Shown here: piece by piece, positions 50,603 through 60,000 of the stretch
How the letters are laid out: each line of letters opens with the position of its first letter
How positions within the stretch are numbered: the stretch's first letter is position 1
Source: Ignavibacteriales bacterium
GTDB lineage: Bacteria > Bacteroidota > Ignavibacteria > Ignavibacteriales > Melioribacteraceae
Assembly (NCBI GenBank): GCA_020061355.1
Contig: JAGUYK010000008.1
Coordinates: 1-64,000, forward strand
DNA length: 64,000 nucleotides
Direction of reading: 5' to 3'
Translations under genes and position numbers: made by a program
The notes under the pieces: generated by a model
The model's input: only the letters and a program-made list of their open reading frames with translations
What the model was told of the DNA's origin: nothing
Databases searched by the model: none

Positions 50603-52711
50603 TTAATCGATGTTCCATTGTTCTGTCAATGCAATTTTTTCATCCGCGCCGAAGAGAATAAGAAGATCATTTTCCTTTATAACATACTGGGGATTCGGCA
50701 GTATATAATTTGCCCGATCGTTTTCATTATCATACGGGGAATTGTGCCGGCGGATCATTAGTATTTCCAGTTCGTATTTACTTCGCAGACCGATCGCGGA
50801 AATATTCTTACCTATAAATTCCCGAAGCGGAGTCTTTTCAACTATAGAATAACCTTCCATCACTTTAGTCTGTTTTGTATTACTTATAGTTTTCAATTCG
50901 CGAGCAAATCCTTCCGCCACATTGTACTTAAATGATTCCCTGTTATAAGCGGCAATAACATCCTGCCGCCTTACGGCGCCAATAACTTTATTTTTATTAT
51001 CAATACCTACTACCGGGAATTCATCGGCTTCATTGCTTTCAAAAAGTTTCATCACATAGTCTAAATCGTCCGTTTCCAGTAAAGTTGTATAGTTCTTTGA
51101 AGCAATATCCCCCGCAACAAGAACCTCACGAATATGTTCGTACTCTGTAATTATAGGCCTTATTTCAGAATAGGATATCATTCCAACAATTGCGCCGTTT
51201 CTGTCCACAGTGTAAAAAGTATTTCGCTCGTTTTCCATTAAATTGCTCAGGACTTTAGGAAGCGGAGTTTCTTCCGGTATAAGAATAATATCTTTATTCA
51301 TTACCTGTTCAACCGAAATTGATTTCAGTAGACTAAATTCTTTGTTCTGCGATATCCTGTACCCTTGTTTTTCAAGGTGTCGTTCGTGAACAGATTTCTT
51401 GAGAGTGCCTTGAACTATCATTGTACTTGCAACAACGGCAAGCATAAGTGGAAGTATGAAGGAATAATCTTTTGTCATTTCGAATATTATAAGTATTGCT
51501 GAGATAGGAATCGAATTTATTCCTCCGAGGACGGCTCCCATTCCAACAAGTATGAATGCAGTTACATCAAATTGAAATCCGAAAAAATAATTTAGTCCTA
51601 CTGCATATAGATAACCCAGACAAGCACCGATAAATAGTGACGGCGCAAATACTCCGCCGAATCCGCCGGAGTTTAATATAAGCGGTACAAGAAATATTTT
51701 GAGAGTTAGAAGTACAACAACAACTTTCCACGATAACAGGTTTGCAAGAATATTATTGATGCCTATGTAACCGATTCCAAAAATATCTTTGTAGAAGTAG
51801 CCGCTCACTCCAACAATTAACCCGACAAGAGTCATCACAATCCATTGCGGATATCTCTTTAATATTTTCCTTTTGAAAAGATTATCAAGGGTATTTGAAT
51901 ACTTGATGAACAAGAGGGAAATTAAACCGGCAGTTATTCCCAGAATAGCATATAAGTAAAGTTGTGAATATTCACCAACGTTGGGACTATGAAAAATAAA
52001 GACTGATGTGTTGCCCAGAAAAATTCTCGATATTGCGCTTGATGTAACCGTTGCAAGTATTAGTGCCGAGAAAGTTGCTGCTTGAAATTCGTTCAGTAGA
52101 ATTATTTCGAGTGCAAAGAAGATTCCGCCCATAGGAGTATTGAATATCGCAGCAATTGCAGCGCCCGAACCGGCTGCAGTAAAAACTCTTTTACGGGAAT
52201 CTGATAGTTTAAATAAATGGGCAAGCTTATTTGCAACCCCGCCTCCTAATTGTGCTGCCGGGGCTTCGGGACCCATTGTATTTCCCGAACCGATACTGAT
52301 AACCGGTGCAAAGAAATGAAATATTGTTGTTCGAAGCGGAATCCGTGCGCCCCGCGAAGCAACCGATTTAATTACTTCAGCAACACCGCGTTTCGCTGCA
52401 ATATCGGGCGAAACAATAATCATTAAACTTTGTATCAGCATACCGATAGCCGGCAGGGCAATAACGGCGGCGGCACCTAAAAAGTATAATCCGCCGGCTG
52501 TCTGTTTAAAGAAAACTTCATTAAAAAATTCAATTGAGTGATGAAATAGTACTGTTGCAAATCCAACAACTGCGCCTGTAATAATTGAAAGAAATGTGAA
52601 TGTCGTATAGTCGGTGCGGAAAAGAGCGTGATAAATTCTAAAAATAAGATTCTTAAACCAATCTAATAGTTTTTGAAAATAGTTTTTAGTAGCTTTTTCT
52701 TCATTAATCAT
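50603..52711 (-). CDS. ClC chloride channel/transporter with CBS and RCK_C domains
   Basis: A 702-residue ClC protein. The membrane part is about 35-440. The gating glutamate is conserved in GPEAP (147-151, Glu149), and GGFGGVFAPSLF (about 350) is intact. The first selectivity motif, usually GSGIP or GHGVP, reads KRGVAE (107-112), so the anion-coordinating residue is changed. Two CBS domains (about 460-590) are followed by a TrkA-C/RCK_C-like domain (about 615-700, YVIKENDLLILFGA). Whether it is channel or antiporter is not readable. It is followed by a DinB gene. Confidence 0.9.
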   Translation of the reverse strand: MINEEKATKNYFQKLLDWFKNLIFRIYHALFRTDYTTFTFLSIITGAVVGFATVLFHHSIEFFNEVFFKQTAGGLYFLGAAAVIALPAIGMLIQSLMIIVSPDIAAKRGVAEVIKSVASRGARIPLRTTIFHFFAPVISIGSGNTMGPEAPAAQLGGGVANKLAHLFKLSDSRKRVFTAAGSGAAIAAIFNTPMGGIFFALEIILLNEFQAATFSALILATVTSSAISRIFLGNTSVFIFHSPNVGEYSQLYLYAILGITAGLISLLFIKYSNTLDNLFKRKILKRYPQWIVMTLVGLIVGVSGYFYKDIFGIGYIGINNILANLLSWKVVVVLLTLKIFLVPLILNSGGFGGVFAPSLFIGACLGYLYAVGLNYFFGFQFDVTAFILVGMGAVLGGINSIPISAILIIFEMTKDYSFILPLMLAVVASTMIVQGTLKKSVHERHLEKQGYRISQNKEFSLLKSISVEQVMNKDIILIPEETPLPKVLSNLMENERNTFYTVDRNGAIVGMISYSEIRPIITEYEHIREVLVAGDIASKNYTTLLETDDLDYVMKLFESNEADEFPVVGIDNKNKVIGAVRRQDVIAAYNRESFKYNVAEGFARELKTISNTKQTKVMEGYSIVEKTPLREFIGKNISAIGLRSKYELEILMIRRHNSPYDNENDRANYILPNPQYVIKENDLLILFGADEKIALTEQWNID

Positions 52712-52791
52712 TACAGAGATTCTTCTGCTTTGTTCAATATAAAATTAATCAAAAATGAATAAAGTGTAAGTAACTACTCTTAATTTTTTAT

Positions 52792-53241
52792 CTAAACCGG
52801 GAAGGTTGAAGCGCGGATCAATTTCCATTCTCCATCCTGATTTTTCTGCCAGATCTGAATCCCTTTGTCGTGAGCAGTAGTAGCCTCTGTTGCAAAAGCA
52901 GGTTTAATGGTTGCGGTTAGAATCATCCTTACAAACGCAAGATTACCGCTCATCTCAATCTCTTCAATCTTTACCGCAAGTTTTATCGATAGATTCTTGT
53001 TGGCTAAAAGATGCTTATATTGTTCTTTGATCGTTTTATATGATTGATCCGGCTGATCGGGATAATACCCGATGAAGTCTTCACTGTAAATTGAGAGTGA
53101 TTTCTGCAAATCCCTTTTATTGAATGCATCTATCCATTCATTTAAAATATTTGTAATTGATGAGGGGGATTCCTGTGCGTGAATTGTAATTGATAAAATG
53201 AAATAGAGGAATGATATCAGGAAAATTTTTCTGTTTCGCAT
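52792..53241 (-). CDS. Secreted SnoaL/DUF4440-like NTF2-fold protein
   Basis: A 149-residue protein with a signal peptide (cut near IHAQ, about 23) and an NTF2-like fold: LNEWIDAFNKRDLQKSLSIYSEDFIGYYP, KTIKEQYKHLLA, and the end GIQIWQKNQDGEWKLIRAST. Members are small ketosteroid-isomerase-like proteins with varied or unknown roles. It is followed upstream on the strand by an Ig-like lipoprotein, 17 bp away. Confidence 0.75.
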   Translation of the reverse strand: MRNRKIFLISFLYFILSITIHAQESPSSITNILNEWIDAFNKRDLQKSLSIYSEDFIGYYPDQPDQSYKTIKEQYKHLLANKNLSIKLAVKIEEIEMSGNLAFVRMILTATIKPAFATEATTAHDKGIQIWQKNQDGEWKLIRASTFPV

Positions 53242-53258
53242 GTTGAGTTGTTCGTTTA

Positions 53259-54179
53259 TTAAGACCTGACAAATATAGTTATATATTTTACTGCGGCATA
53301 ATATTGAAGATCGTAAACAGTAACCTTTATTGTGATAGTTCCAACGGTTCTGGGTTTAATAGTTATAACATTCTTTTCCGGGGTAGTAAGCATATCCGCT
53401 ACACTGGCAACTAATTGCCAGGTGTATGTTAACGGATCGCCATTAGGATCGAACGCCGTACAGGTTATAGTGGCTGTATTGCTTACTTTGATTGTATCAG
53501 CCGATGAAGTTAGTGATTGAATAACGGGAGGTTTATTATCTGTTTCAATTACATTCAGCGATATTGTTTTCAATGATTGATTGCCGTCAAGGTCTTTTGC
53601 CGTACAGGTAATGACCGCTTCGCCTTTAACATTAGCAATAAAATTAGCAGTATTAGTTCTTGGTTCTAAAAAACCGGAAGACGAAGTGGTCCAGATATAA
53701 TAAATATATGTGCCTTTGGGGTGATAAGCATTTGCCGTTATTACCGCCCATTCACCCACACCAATTGTTTGCTTCGCCGTACTCAGGCTTGTAAAAATCG
53801 GGGCAGTTGTATCCAGACTTTTTACTACAATCGTAAGGTTCTTAACTGTTTCGGCTCCTTTGGAATCTTTTATCTTGCATGTAAGTATAATATCGCCGGC
53901 ACTGGCAGCAACGTACCTTGCTGATCCTTCATAAATATCAACTAAAAATCCTTTGGACGGTTTCGACCATTCAAAAATTATCGGGTCGTCATCCGGATCT
54001 TCTGCTGTTATTATAATATCCGCACTCTCACCAATAAATATATTTGCCGGTGTCACTGAAAAAGAAATTATTTTTGGCGGATTGTTAGAATCTGGGGAAG
54101 TCGGCTCGGACGATTCCTTTGTACAGTTCATAACTGACAGCATCAACATGAATATCAAAAAAAGTTTTAGCGCTTTCAT
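53259..54179 (-). CDS. Lipoprotein with three Ig/PKD-like domains
   Basis: A 306-residue lipoprotein (lipobox VMNC, Cys19 or 20). Three Ig/PKD-like repeats of about 90 residues follow, each with PPKI/PxI start, IFIGESADI or VGEWAVITANAYHP, and a DPDDDP- or DPNGDPLTYTW-type turn. Such domains mediate adhesion or protein binding at the cell surface. No catalytic part is visible. It lies 13 bp downstream of a shorter paralogue. Confidence 0.8.
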   Translation of the reverse strand: MKALKLFLIFMLMLSVMNCTKESSEPTSPDSNNPPKIISFSVTPANIFIGESADIIITAEDPDDDPIIFEWSKPSKGFLVDIYEGSARYVAASAGDIILTCKIKDSKGAETVKNLTIVVKSLDTTAPIFTSLSTAKQTIGVGEWAVITANAYHPKGTYIYYIWTTSSSGFLEPRTNTANFIANVKGEAVITCTAKDLDGNQSLKTISLNVIETDNKPPVIQSLTSSADTIKVSNTATITCTAFDPNGDPLTYTWQLVASVADMLTTPEKNVITIKPRTVGTITIKVTVYDLQYYAAVKYITIFVRS

Positions 54180-54192
54180 TTTCTCTTTAGCC

Positions 54193-54900
54193 CTATTTCA
54201 CAAATATTATTTTTGAGCCGAATACATTATTTATATTATCAGATACATAACATGAAATTGTATGGGCACCGGGGACTATTCCTTTATACTCTGCGATATT
54301 CTTTATTGCATAGACAAGTTCACCCGGACTATTCAATATCCACGTATAACCGAGCGGACTTCCATCCGGATCATATGCATCACAAATAATTGTTGTTGTC
54401 TCTCCCACACTAATTGTATCCTTTGAAGTAAACATTCCCCTTATAATTGGCGGCAGATTTTGAAGCGAGCTAACAAGAAGCCTGAGAGAATCCGATGCCG
54501 AACCACCTTTACCGTCAGTTACTTTGCAGCGAAGCAAATAATACTTCGAGCTGGTTGGCGCAACCCATTTAACAACAGGACCGGAACCATCTATTCTTCC
54601 TCCATCTGTTGACCATTGGTATTTGAGATAATCGTTATCAAGATCGGTAGCAAGACAATAAATCCTTGTCGATGTTCCTCCGGCAACAATCGAATCCTGC
54701 ATAATCAAATCATTAATTACAGGTGGAAAATTTTTTACAATGTGACTCGTAGGATTGACCATCTGTTCGGATTCACATGAAGTTAAAATCACAAATCCGA
54801 GAACCGGGAGAAATAAATTGTAAAATTTTGATTTGATGATTAATTGCCTTGAAATTTCTATGAAAAGTCTAATCAATTTTGAGAGAAAATTCAATCCCAT
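54193..54900 (-). CDS. Lipoprotein with two Ig/PKD-like domains
   Basis: A 235-residue lipoprotein with lipobox LTSC (Cys42). The N-terminal region before the hydrophobic core is unusually long and positive (about 25 residues), so the true start may be later at a non-ATG codon. Two repeats follow: PPVINDLIMQDSIVAGGTSTRI with DLDNDYLKYQWS, and PPIIRGMFTSKDTISVGETTTI with DPDGSPLGYTW. It is paralogous to the three-domain lipoprotein downstream, which starts 13 bp after it. Confidence 0.75.
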   Translation of the reverse strand: MGLNFLSKLIRLFIEISRQLIIKSKFYNLFLPVLGFVILTSCESEQMVNPTSHIVKNFPPVINDLIMQDSIVAGGTSTRIYCLATDLDNDYLKYQWSTDGGRIDGSGPVVKWVAPTSSKYYLLRCKVTDGKGGSASDSLRLLVSSLQNLPPIIRGMFTSKDTISVGETTTIICDAYDPDGSPLGYTWILNSPGELVYAIKNIAEYKGIVPGAHTISCYVSDNINNVFGSKIIFVK

Positions 54901-54940
54901 TTTATTGATAGAGTATTATAGGTTAATTTTGAACTAAGAA

Positions 54941-55432
54941 TTATTGCTTTATGGGTTTAGAAATCGCAACGTATAATCCTTCGTGTATCGCTACTAATTT
55001 CCCTGCGGAATATAATTGGGACTTTATTTTAATTTTTGCTTTCCCTTTCTCAATGAAATCCAGTTTGAAATCATTCCATATTTTCGGTGTCAATGCACGG
55101 TTAACGGCTTCAAAATTTGTAAGCGCGGGGCGGAGAAATTTCATTTTCCCTTCCTGAATGACCAGGGTACCTTTAATACTATCCTCAATCATATTGAAAT
55201 GAAGTAGTCCCCATCCGGCAAGAATTCCTAAAATTGCAAGACTTCCCCCGAATACAGTACCGTAATGATTATCATTTGGCTTAAGAGGCGCTGTAATTCG
55301 AATAGAATCAGGTGTTAGTTCCGTTATATTAAAATTTATGAAATTAGTTAGGGGAATATTATGTTTTATATACTCCTCGAGCAGTTTTATTTTTTTCTTC
55401 AAAGATTCTGGTGTAGAATTTTCTTTAAACAT
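54941..55432 (-). CDS. YiiD-C-type hotdog thioesterase
   Basis: A 163-residue hotdog-fold protein. LEEYIKHNIPLTNFINFNI and the long helix segment HYGTVFGGSLAILGILAGWGL match the thioesterase domain found at the C-terminus of YiiD. GKMKFLRPALTNFEA is a further strand pattern. It is probably an acyl-CoA thioesterase; the substrate is unknown. It lies 40 bp upstream of the two Ig-like lipoprotein genes. Confidence 0.75.
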   Translation of the reverse strand: MFKENSTPESLKKKIKLLEEYIKHNIPLTNFINFNITELTPDSIRITAPLKPNDNHYGTVFGGSLAILGILAGWGLLHFNMIEDSIKGTLVIQEGKMKFLRPALTNFEAVNRALTPKIWNDFKLDFIEKGKAKIKIKSQLYSAGKLVAIHEGLYVAISKPIKQ

Positions 55433-55505
55433 AAGTTCTCAAATTAGCGTGGGCGAATATAATCATTAAATGAAACTATGTCGAACTTAAAAAGTGATTG
55501 TGTTA

Positions 55506-55988
55506 TTACTCATCACTCCTAAAAATTTGATCAAGATGATGTTTCATATGCCCAAGGTAATCTCTAATAAGATAATTGAGATCAACCGGTTTATTTTTGT
55601 CAACCGCTATCCAGGCAATTTCATCAAAGTTGTGGTATGAAAATTTTCTTGTTAATACTTCGGCAGGGATATGTTTTATAATATTGAGTATATGAAAATT
55701 GCTCGTATGCCACAGATCTATCAATTCATTCCACTCTCTTTCCTGATAACTCTGGACTTTAACCCAGAAATCCTGATCGTAAGGGGCAAAGATCATATCC
55801 TCTTTTGTCTGACATTTAACAAACCTGACTGCATTGTTAAATGCAGAATCTATCAGATGACCAAGTATTTCTTTTTGTGACCATTTGTCAACGGCTGGTT
55901 TTACTGTACTTTGTTCTTCTGTTATTTCTCTTAATGCCTTCGCTGAAGTTGAAATTGCATGCTCAAAGACAACGAGAAAATCTTTCAT
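55506..55988 (-). CDS. DinB-superfamily protein (second of two)
   Basis: A 160-residue DinB-like four-helix bundle: WSQKEILGHLIDSAFNNAVRFV (about 37-58) and the end YLGHMKHHLDQIF, with the His residues of the metal site. It differs strongly in sequence from the DinB protein at 50113. It is 8 bp downstream of the PP2C fusion gene, so the two are likely co-transcribed. Confidence 0.85.
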   Translation of the reverse strand: MKDFLVVFEHAISTSAKALREITEEQSTVKPAVDKWSQKEILGHLIDSAFNNAVRFVKCQTKEDMIFAPYDQDFWVKVQSYQEREWNELIDLWHTSNFHILNIIKHIPAEVLTRKFSYHNFDEIAWIAVDKNKPVDLNYLIRDYLGHMKHHLDQIFRSDE

Positions 55989-55996
55989 AAAAATTC

Positions 55997-56977
55997 CTAA
56001 AGTTTTTTTATTGCCATAATTGTTAAATCGTCGCTCCTGGTATTACCTGCAAGAAAATTCTTCAATTCAATCAGAAGTTTCTCAATAAATTGCTTGGGTG
56101 ATAATTCTCTGTTTTCGAATGCAAATTTTTCAAGCCTTTCCGTTCCATACAATTCATCCTTTTTCATCGCTTCAGTCAGTCCATCGGAATATAAAAGAAG
56201 CATTTCATCTTTATCAAGATTTAATGTTGTTAACCCGTACTCCGATTCACAAAAAATACCGATCGGCATTCCTGTAGATTCAATTTTTCTTACACCAGTT
56301 TTTCCGATATAAAATGGAAGACAATGCCCGGCATTGCAAATCTCCACAGTGCCTTTATTGTTTGATTTTACACAAATCAATGTTGCATAATGTGTTGAGG
56401 TTGTACTTTCACAAAGCAGTCGGCTTGCTCTTGCTATTAACTGAGCGATAGTTAATCCGAGAGGAATTAAACTTTGAAACATGGCACGTAAATGAGTCAT
56501 TAACATCGAAGCGGCAATTCCTTTTCCCGATACGTCTCCTAATACAAAGTAGAGAGAATCGCTATCTGCTCCGGGATCAATTATATCGCAGTAGTCACCG
56601 CTAACAGCGCCTGCAGCATCGTAGTAAAAATAGATTTCAAAACCTTTAAGCTGCTGACCATTTTTTGGAAGCATTGCTTTCTGAATACTATTAGCAACTA
56701 TAAGGTCGTCTTCAAGTTCTTTCTGTTGATTCGTCGTCAAATGGTCAAGGCAAACTTTAATAAGGGGATCAATGATTAGTCTCTCTTTCTCAATCGGGTC
56801 GTGGCAGACAACACACATTCCGTAAGTTCCGTTATCAATTCTTTCCAATGCAGAATCAACCTCTTTAAGAAGATTAGCCAGGTGCATCTGTACTATATGT
56901 CCCGAAACTGCTTCTTGAATTTTACTTTTACGCCAGAGCAGTTGAGATTTTATTTGATTTAATTCTTGTCCTTCCAT
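55997..56977 (-). CDS. DksA/TraR-type zinc-finger domain fused to PP2C (SpoIIE/RsbU) phosphatase
   Basis: A 326-residue fusion. Residues about 1-80 resemble the C-terminal part of DksA/TraR: a coiled coil, then RIDNGTYGMCVVCHDPIEKERL with Cys55/Cys58, and VCLDH with Cys76/His79, so the finger is CxxC...CxxH. Residues about 85-326 form a PP2C of the RsbU type: SGDYCDIIDP, VLGDVSGKGIAASMLM, LLLYSDGLTEA, RSDDLTIMAI hold the metal-binding Asp residues. RsbU-type phosphatases activate partner-switching anti-anti-sigma factors. No STAS or RsbW gene is adjacent. A DinB gene follows 8 bp later. Confidence 0.85.
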   Translation of the reverse strand: MEGQELNQIKSQLLWRKSKIQEAVSGHIVQMHLANLLKEVDSALERIDNGTYGMCVVCHDPIEKERLIIDPLIKVCLDHLTTNQQKELEDDLIVANSIQKAMLPKNGQQLKGFEIYFYYDAAGAVSGDYCDIIDPGADSDSLYFVLGDVSGKGIAASMLMTHLRAMFQSLIPLGLTIAQLIARASRLLCESTTSTHYATLICVKSNNKGTVEICNAGHCLPFYIGKTGVRKIESTGMPIGIFCESEYGLTTLNLDKDEMLLLYSDGLTEAMKKDELYGTERLEKFAFENRELSPKQFIEKLLIELKNFLAGNTRSDDLTIMAIKKL

Positions 56978-57004
56978 CTATTTTCCTTTCACATTGTCTT
57001 ATAA

Positions 57005-60000
57005 TTATTGCTTAATCTTGATTTCTTTGTTTAAATAATTTTCATCACCTTTTTCAAAATCCACGGCGATGGATTCCACTTTTCCATTTTTCCAGACTTT
57101 TAACTGATTTCTGCTTCCATTAATACCCTGTACTTCAACAATATAATCTTCCCCTTCAATTCTTTCTTTAAGAATCCTGAACCCTTCTGAAGTAAAATTT
57201 GGTTTTGGCAAAACTATATGCGGTAAAGCTGCGATTCCGCCTTCGCAAGAAATTTCTATGGTCGTTGAAGAGTATAAGATAAATGAAATGTTAATGGTTC
57301 TATTGTCAAATTGCTCTATTGTTGTCGGCTTGTTGTTAATTGCTGTTTTAATAAATTTCGTTCCAAGAGGGAAAGACGGATTAAAATAAAATTGAATCGG
57401 CGTTTTTGAATCTGTTGTAAATATAAATTCTGTTTTTCCGTTTTTCCGTTTCATTAAAAAATCGACAAAGGAATTTCCAATTCTTATTCGTTCAACATTT
57501 ACAGAATCCCAGTCCGCCGGGAAGCGCGGCGCTAATACTATTTTATTGTTTATTGCATCTACATTGAGACCAAGCATTCCCTCAATAGCCGGCTGAAGAA
57601 TCATCGTTTGGCTCCAGCACTGATGAGAGCAAACACCGGAGGGACGATATTCGGATCCGTGCAGAACTTCTTCAACAAAACCGAGCTGCCAGTTTTTATA
57701 AACAAGAAGATTGTTCATCAAATGGGTGAATCCCTGAAGATGACTTCCATACTTGAATTCAGCAAGCGAACTCCATCCCGTAAAAAGCGGCCATACGGAA
57801 CCTGTATGATATCCCCGTGGATTATAAATCGGAGAATCGTCACGTAAAATTCTTACACCCCAGTCGGAAGAAAAGTAATTCTCTGAATAATCATCAATAA
57901 CATTTACAGCTTTCTCATAATCAAGCATATCAAAATAAACGGGAATTGAAGCCAGCACCGTTTTCTCCGGATTGAAGGTTCCATCTTTAAGCTTAGAGAA
58001 ACACAAAAAATTATTCTCTTCATTCCAAAAATCCTTATTGATGATATTTTTCACACTGCTAAATTCTTCATCATAAACTCTGCTCTCTTCACTCATCCCG
58101 ATCTCGTTTGCCATTACACCAGCCATTCTTAACGCTTCTGCCCAGCAAGCAGCAAGATAGACTTCCGTATAAGCAGTAAATAAACCTCCGCCTTCCACCC
58201 ATCCATGACCAACATTAGTGTTTTCTATCAGATGATCTTTGTCCGTATCAGTAGAGTAGCAAAAGTCCATTGCCCTTTTTATATGAGGCCATGTTTGTTT
58301 TATAAACTCAACATCTCCGCTATGTTGTAGATATCTTCCGGCAAGAATTATGTAGAGCGGTGTTGCATCCGAAGCATCATAATGAACTGCTCCCGAAGTT
58401 GTAAGCTCGTGAAATATTTTTCCATTTAAGTCCTGATAATTATTAAAAAATTGAAGTTGTGATTTCACTTTTTCAAAATCGCCGTAATCCAATAATGCAA
58501 AAGAACTCCACACGGCATCTCTTCCGAAATACCATCCGTATCCTGGTCGACCGTTTACTTTATGTCCCCCGTTCCAACCTTTAGCTGTTGTTGAGTAACC
58601 GGCAACAAGTGCTTTTCCAAGTCCGGGAGTGTTTACGAAGAATCTATCAGTGCCAATTAATGACCATTTATATCCTTCGTTAAAATCTTTATCAGGTGTG
58701 GTTATCATCAAGGAATTATTTAGAAACCCTTCCGAATACTCAGATGCATCAACATATATTTTTTCAGGATTTCTAAATGTCTCTTCAAAGTTTTTGCGCG
58801 TTACTTCCAAACCTTCATTTGTTGCTGCAATAATTAAATCAATATTGTCATTCATTTCAAAATTGAATTGAGCGAAAGCGCCGACAGAAAAATTTCTTGA
58901 TGCAATACCTTTAAATATTGAATCGCGTTTTTCAAAATTTTCAAACTGACCAATTAATTGCTGATCCGGTTTTCGATTGGCACCTACAAAAACAGAGTGA
59001 TCTCCGCTATCGTCTTTAATTATAAATGAATTGATCGAATTATCCCACGCATAGTTAATAGTACCGAACACCTTTTCAGAGTAGGGCCACATGTAACGCA
59101 TATTGCTCTTAAATTTTATTATCAGCTTAGCCGGATAAACTCCGCGGTATTCGTAATGAAGAACCGCTATGGGTTTATTTTTAGACGTGGTTATTATTTC
59201 TGTTAGATAAGCTCTTCTGAATTTATAGATTCGTGTAAACGATTCGGGTCTAACTTCTATTTGCGGTCGCTCATCATTCAACCAGTAAACAGTATCCTTG
59301 TAAGAGAATTGAAGACCCACCTCATAATCCCGTAGAGCCATGAAAGGATGCGCCCAAATCTCATCGATTCCGCCTTTTTCCTTTCCCATAACAAGCATCC
59401 GCTCGCCGGCAACATTCCAGAAGTTTTCGGATCCGAATCTATTTGTAATTAGAAGGGATCCGTTTGCTCTTTGCCACAGCTTGGACTTAACGGGAGTGCT
59501 AATTGGAAATTGAGAATTGAGAATTGAGAATTCTGCAACTCTATTTTTATTATAATCCCAATAGTACTTTAGCTGGTTATCAAACTTTCCAGTAAGATAA
59601 TTCAAACAATTTTTCGTGAACTGTTCTAAATGCTGTCGGTTTTGGTTAGGTATTGAAAAATAAGTATATGCACCCACGGCCAACACTTTTCCTTTACCGA
59701 TCTGATATTCAATAACAAGTTTTGAATCTTCTTTTAATGTTATGTAGGACCAATCGACCGCAACAACCTTTCCGTTTTGCGGTATCGAAGAACCGAAGAA
59801 TCCAATTTGTCTTGTCTTCATATCTGTTGTTGGGTTGAACAAATATACCCCTCCGTTCAATCCATCAAAGATTGGGTGCGAACGGAATGAATGGAGTCCT
59901 AGCTTTCTTCCGTAACCGTCATCTATTGCATCAGCATATTGAATGGTTGGAATTTCAGTTTCAAATCCGAGAAGATTCAGATACTTAACAGCATCAAGTG

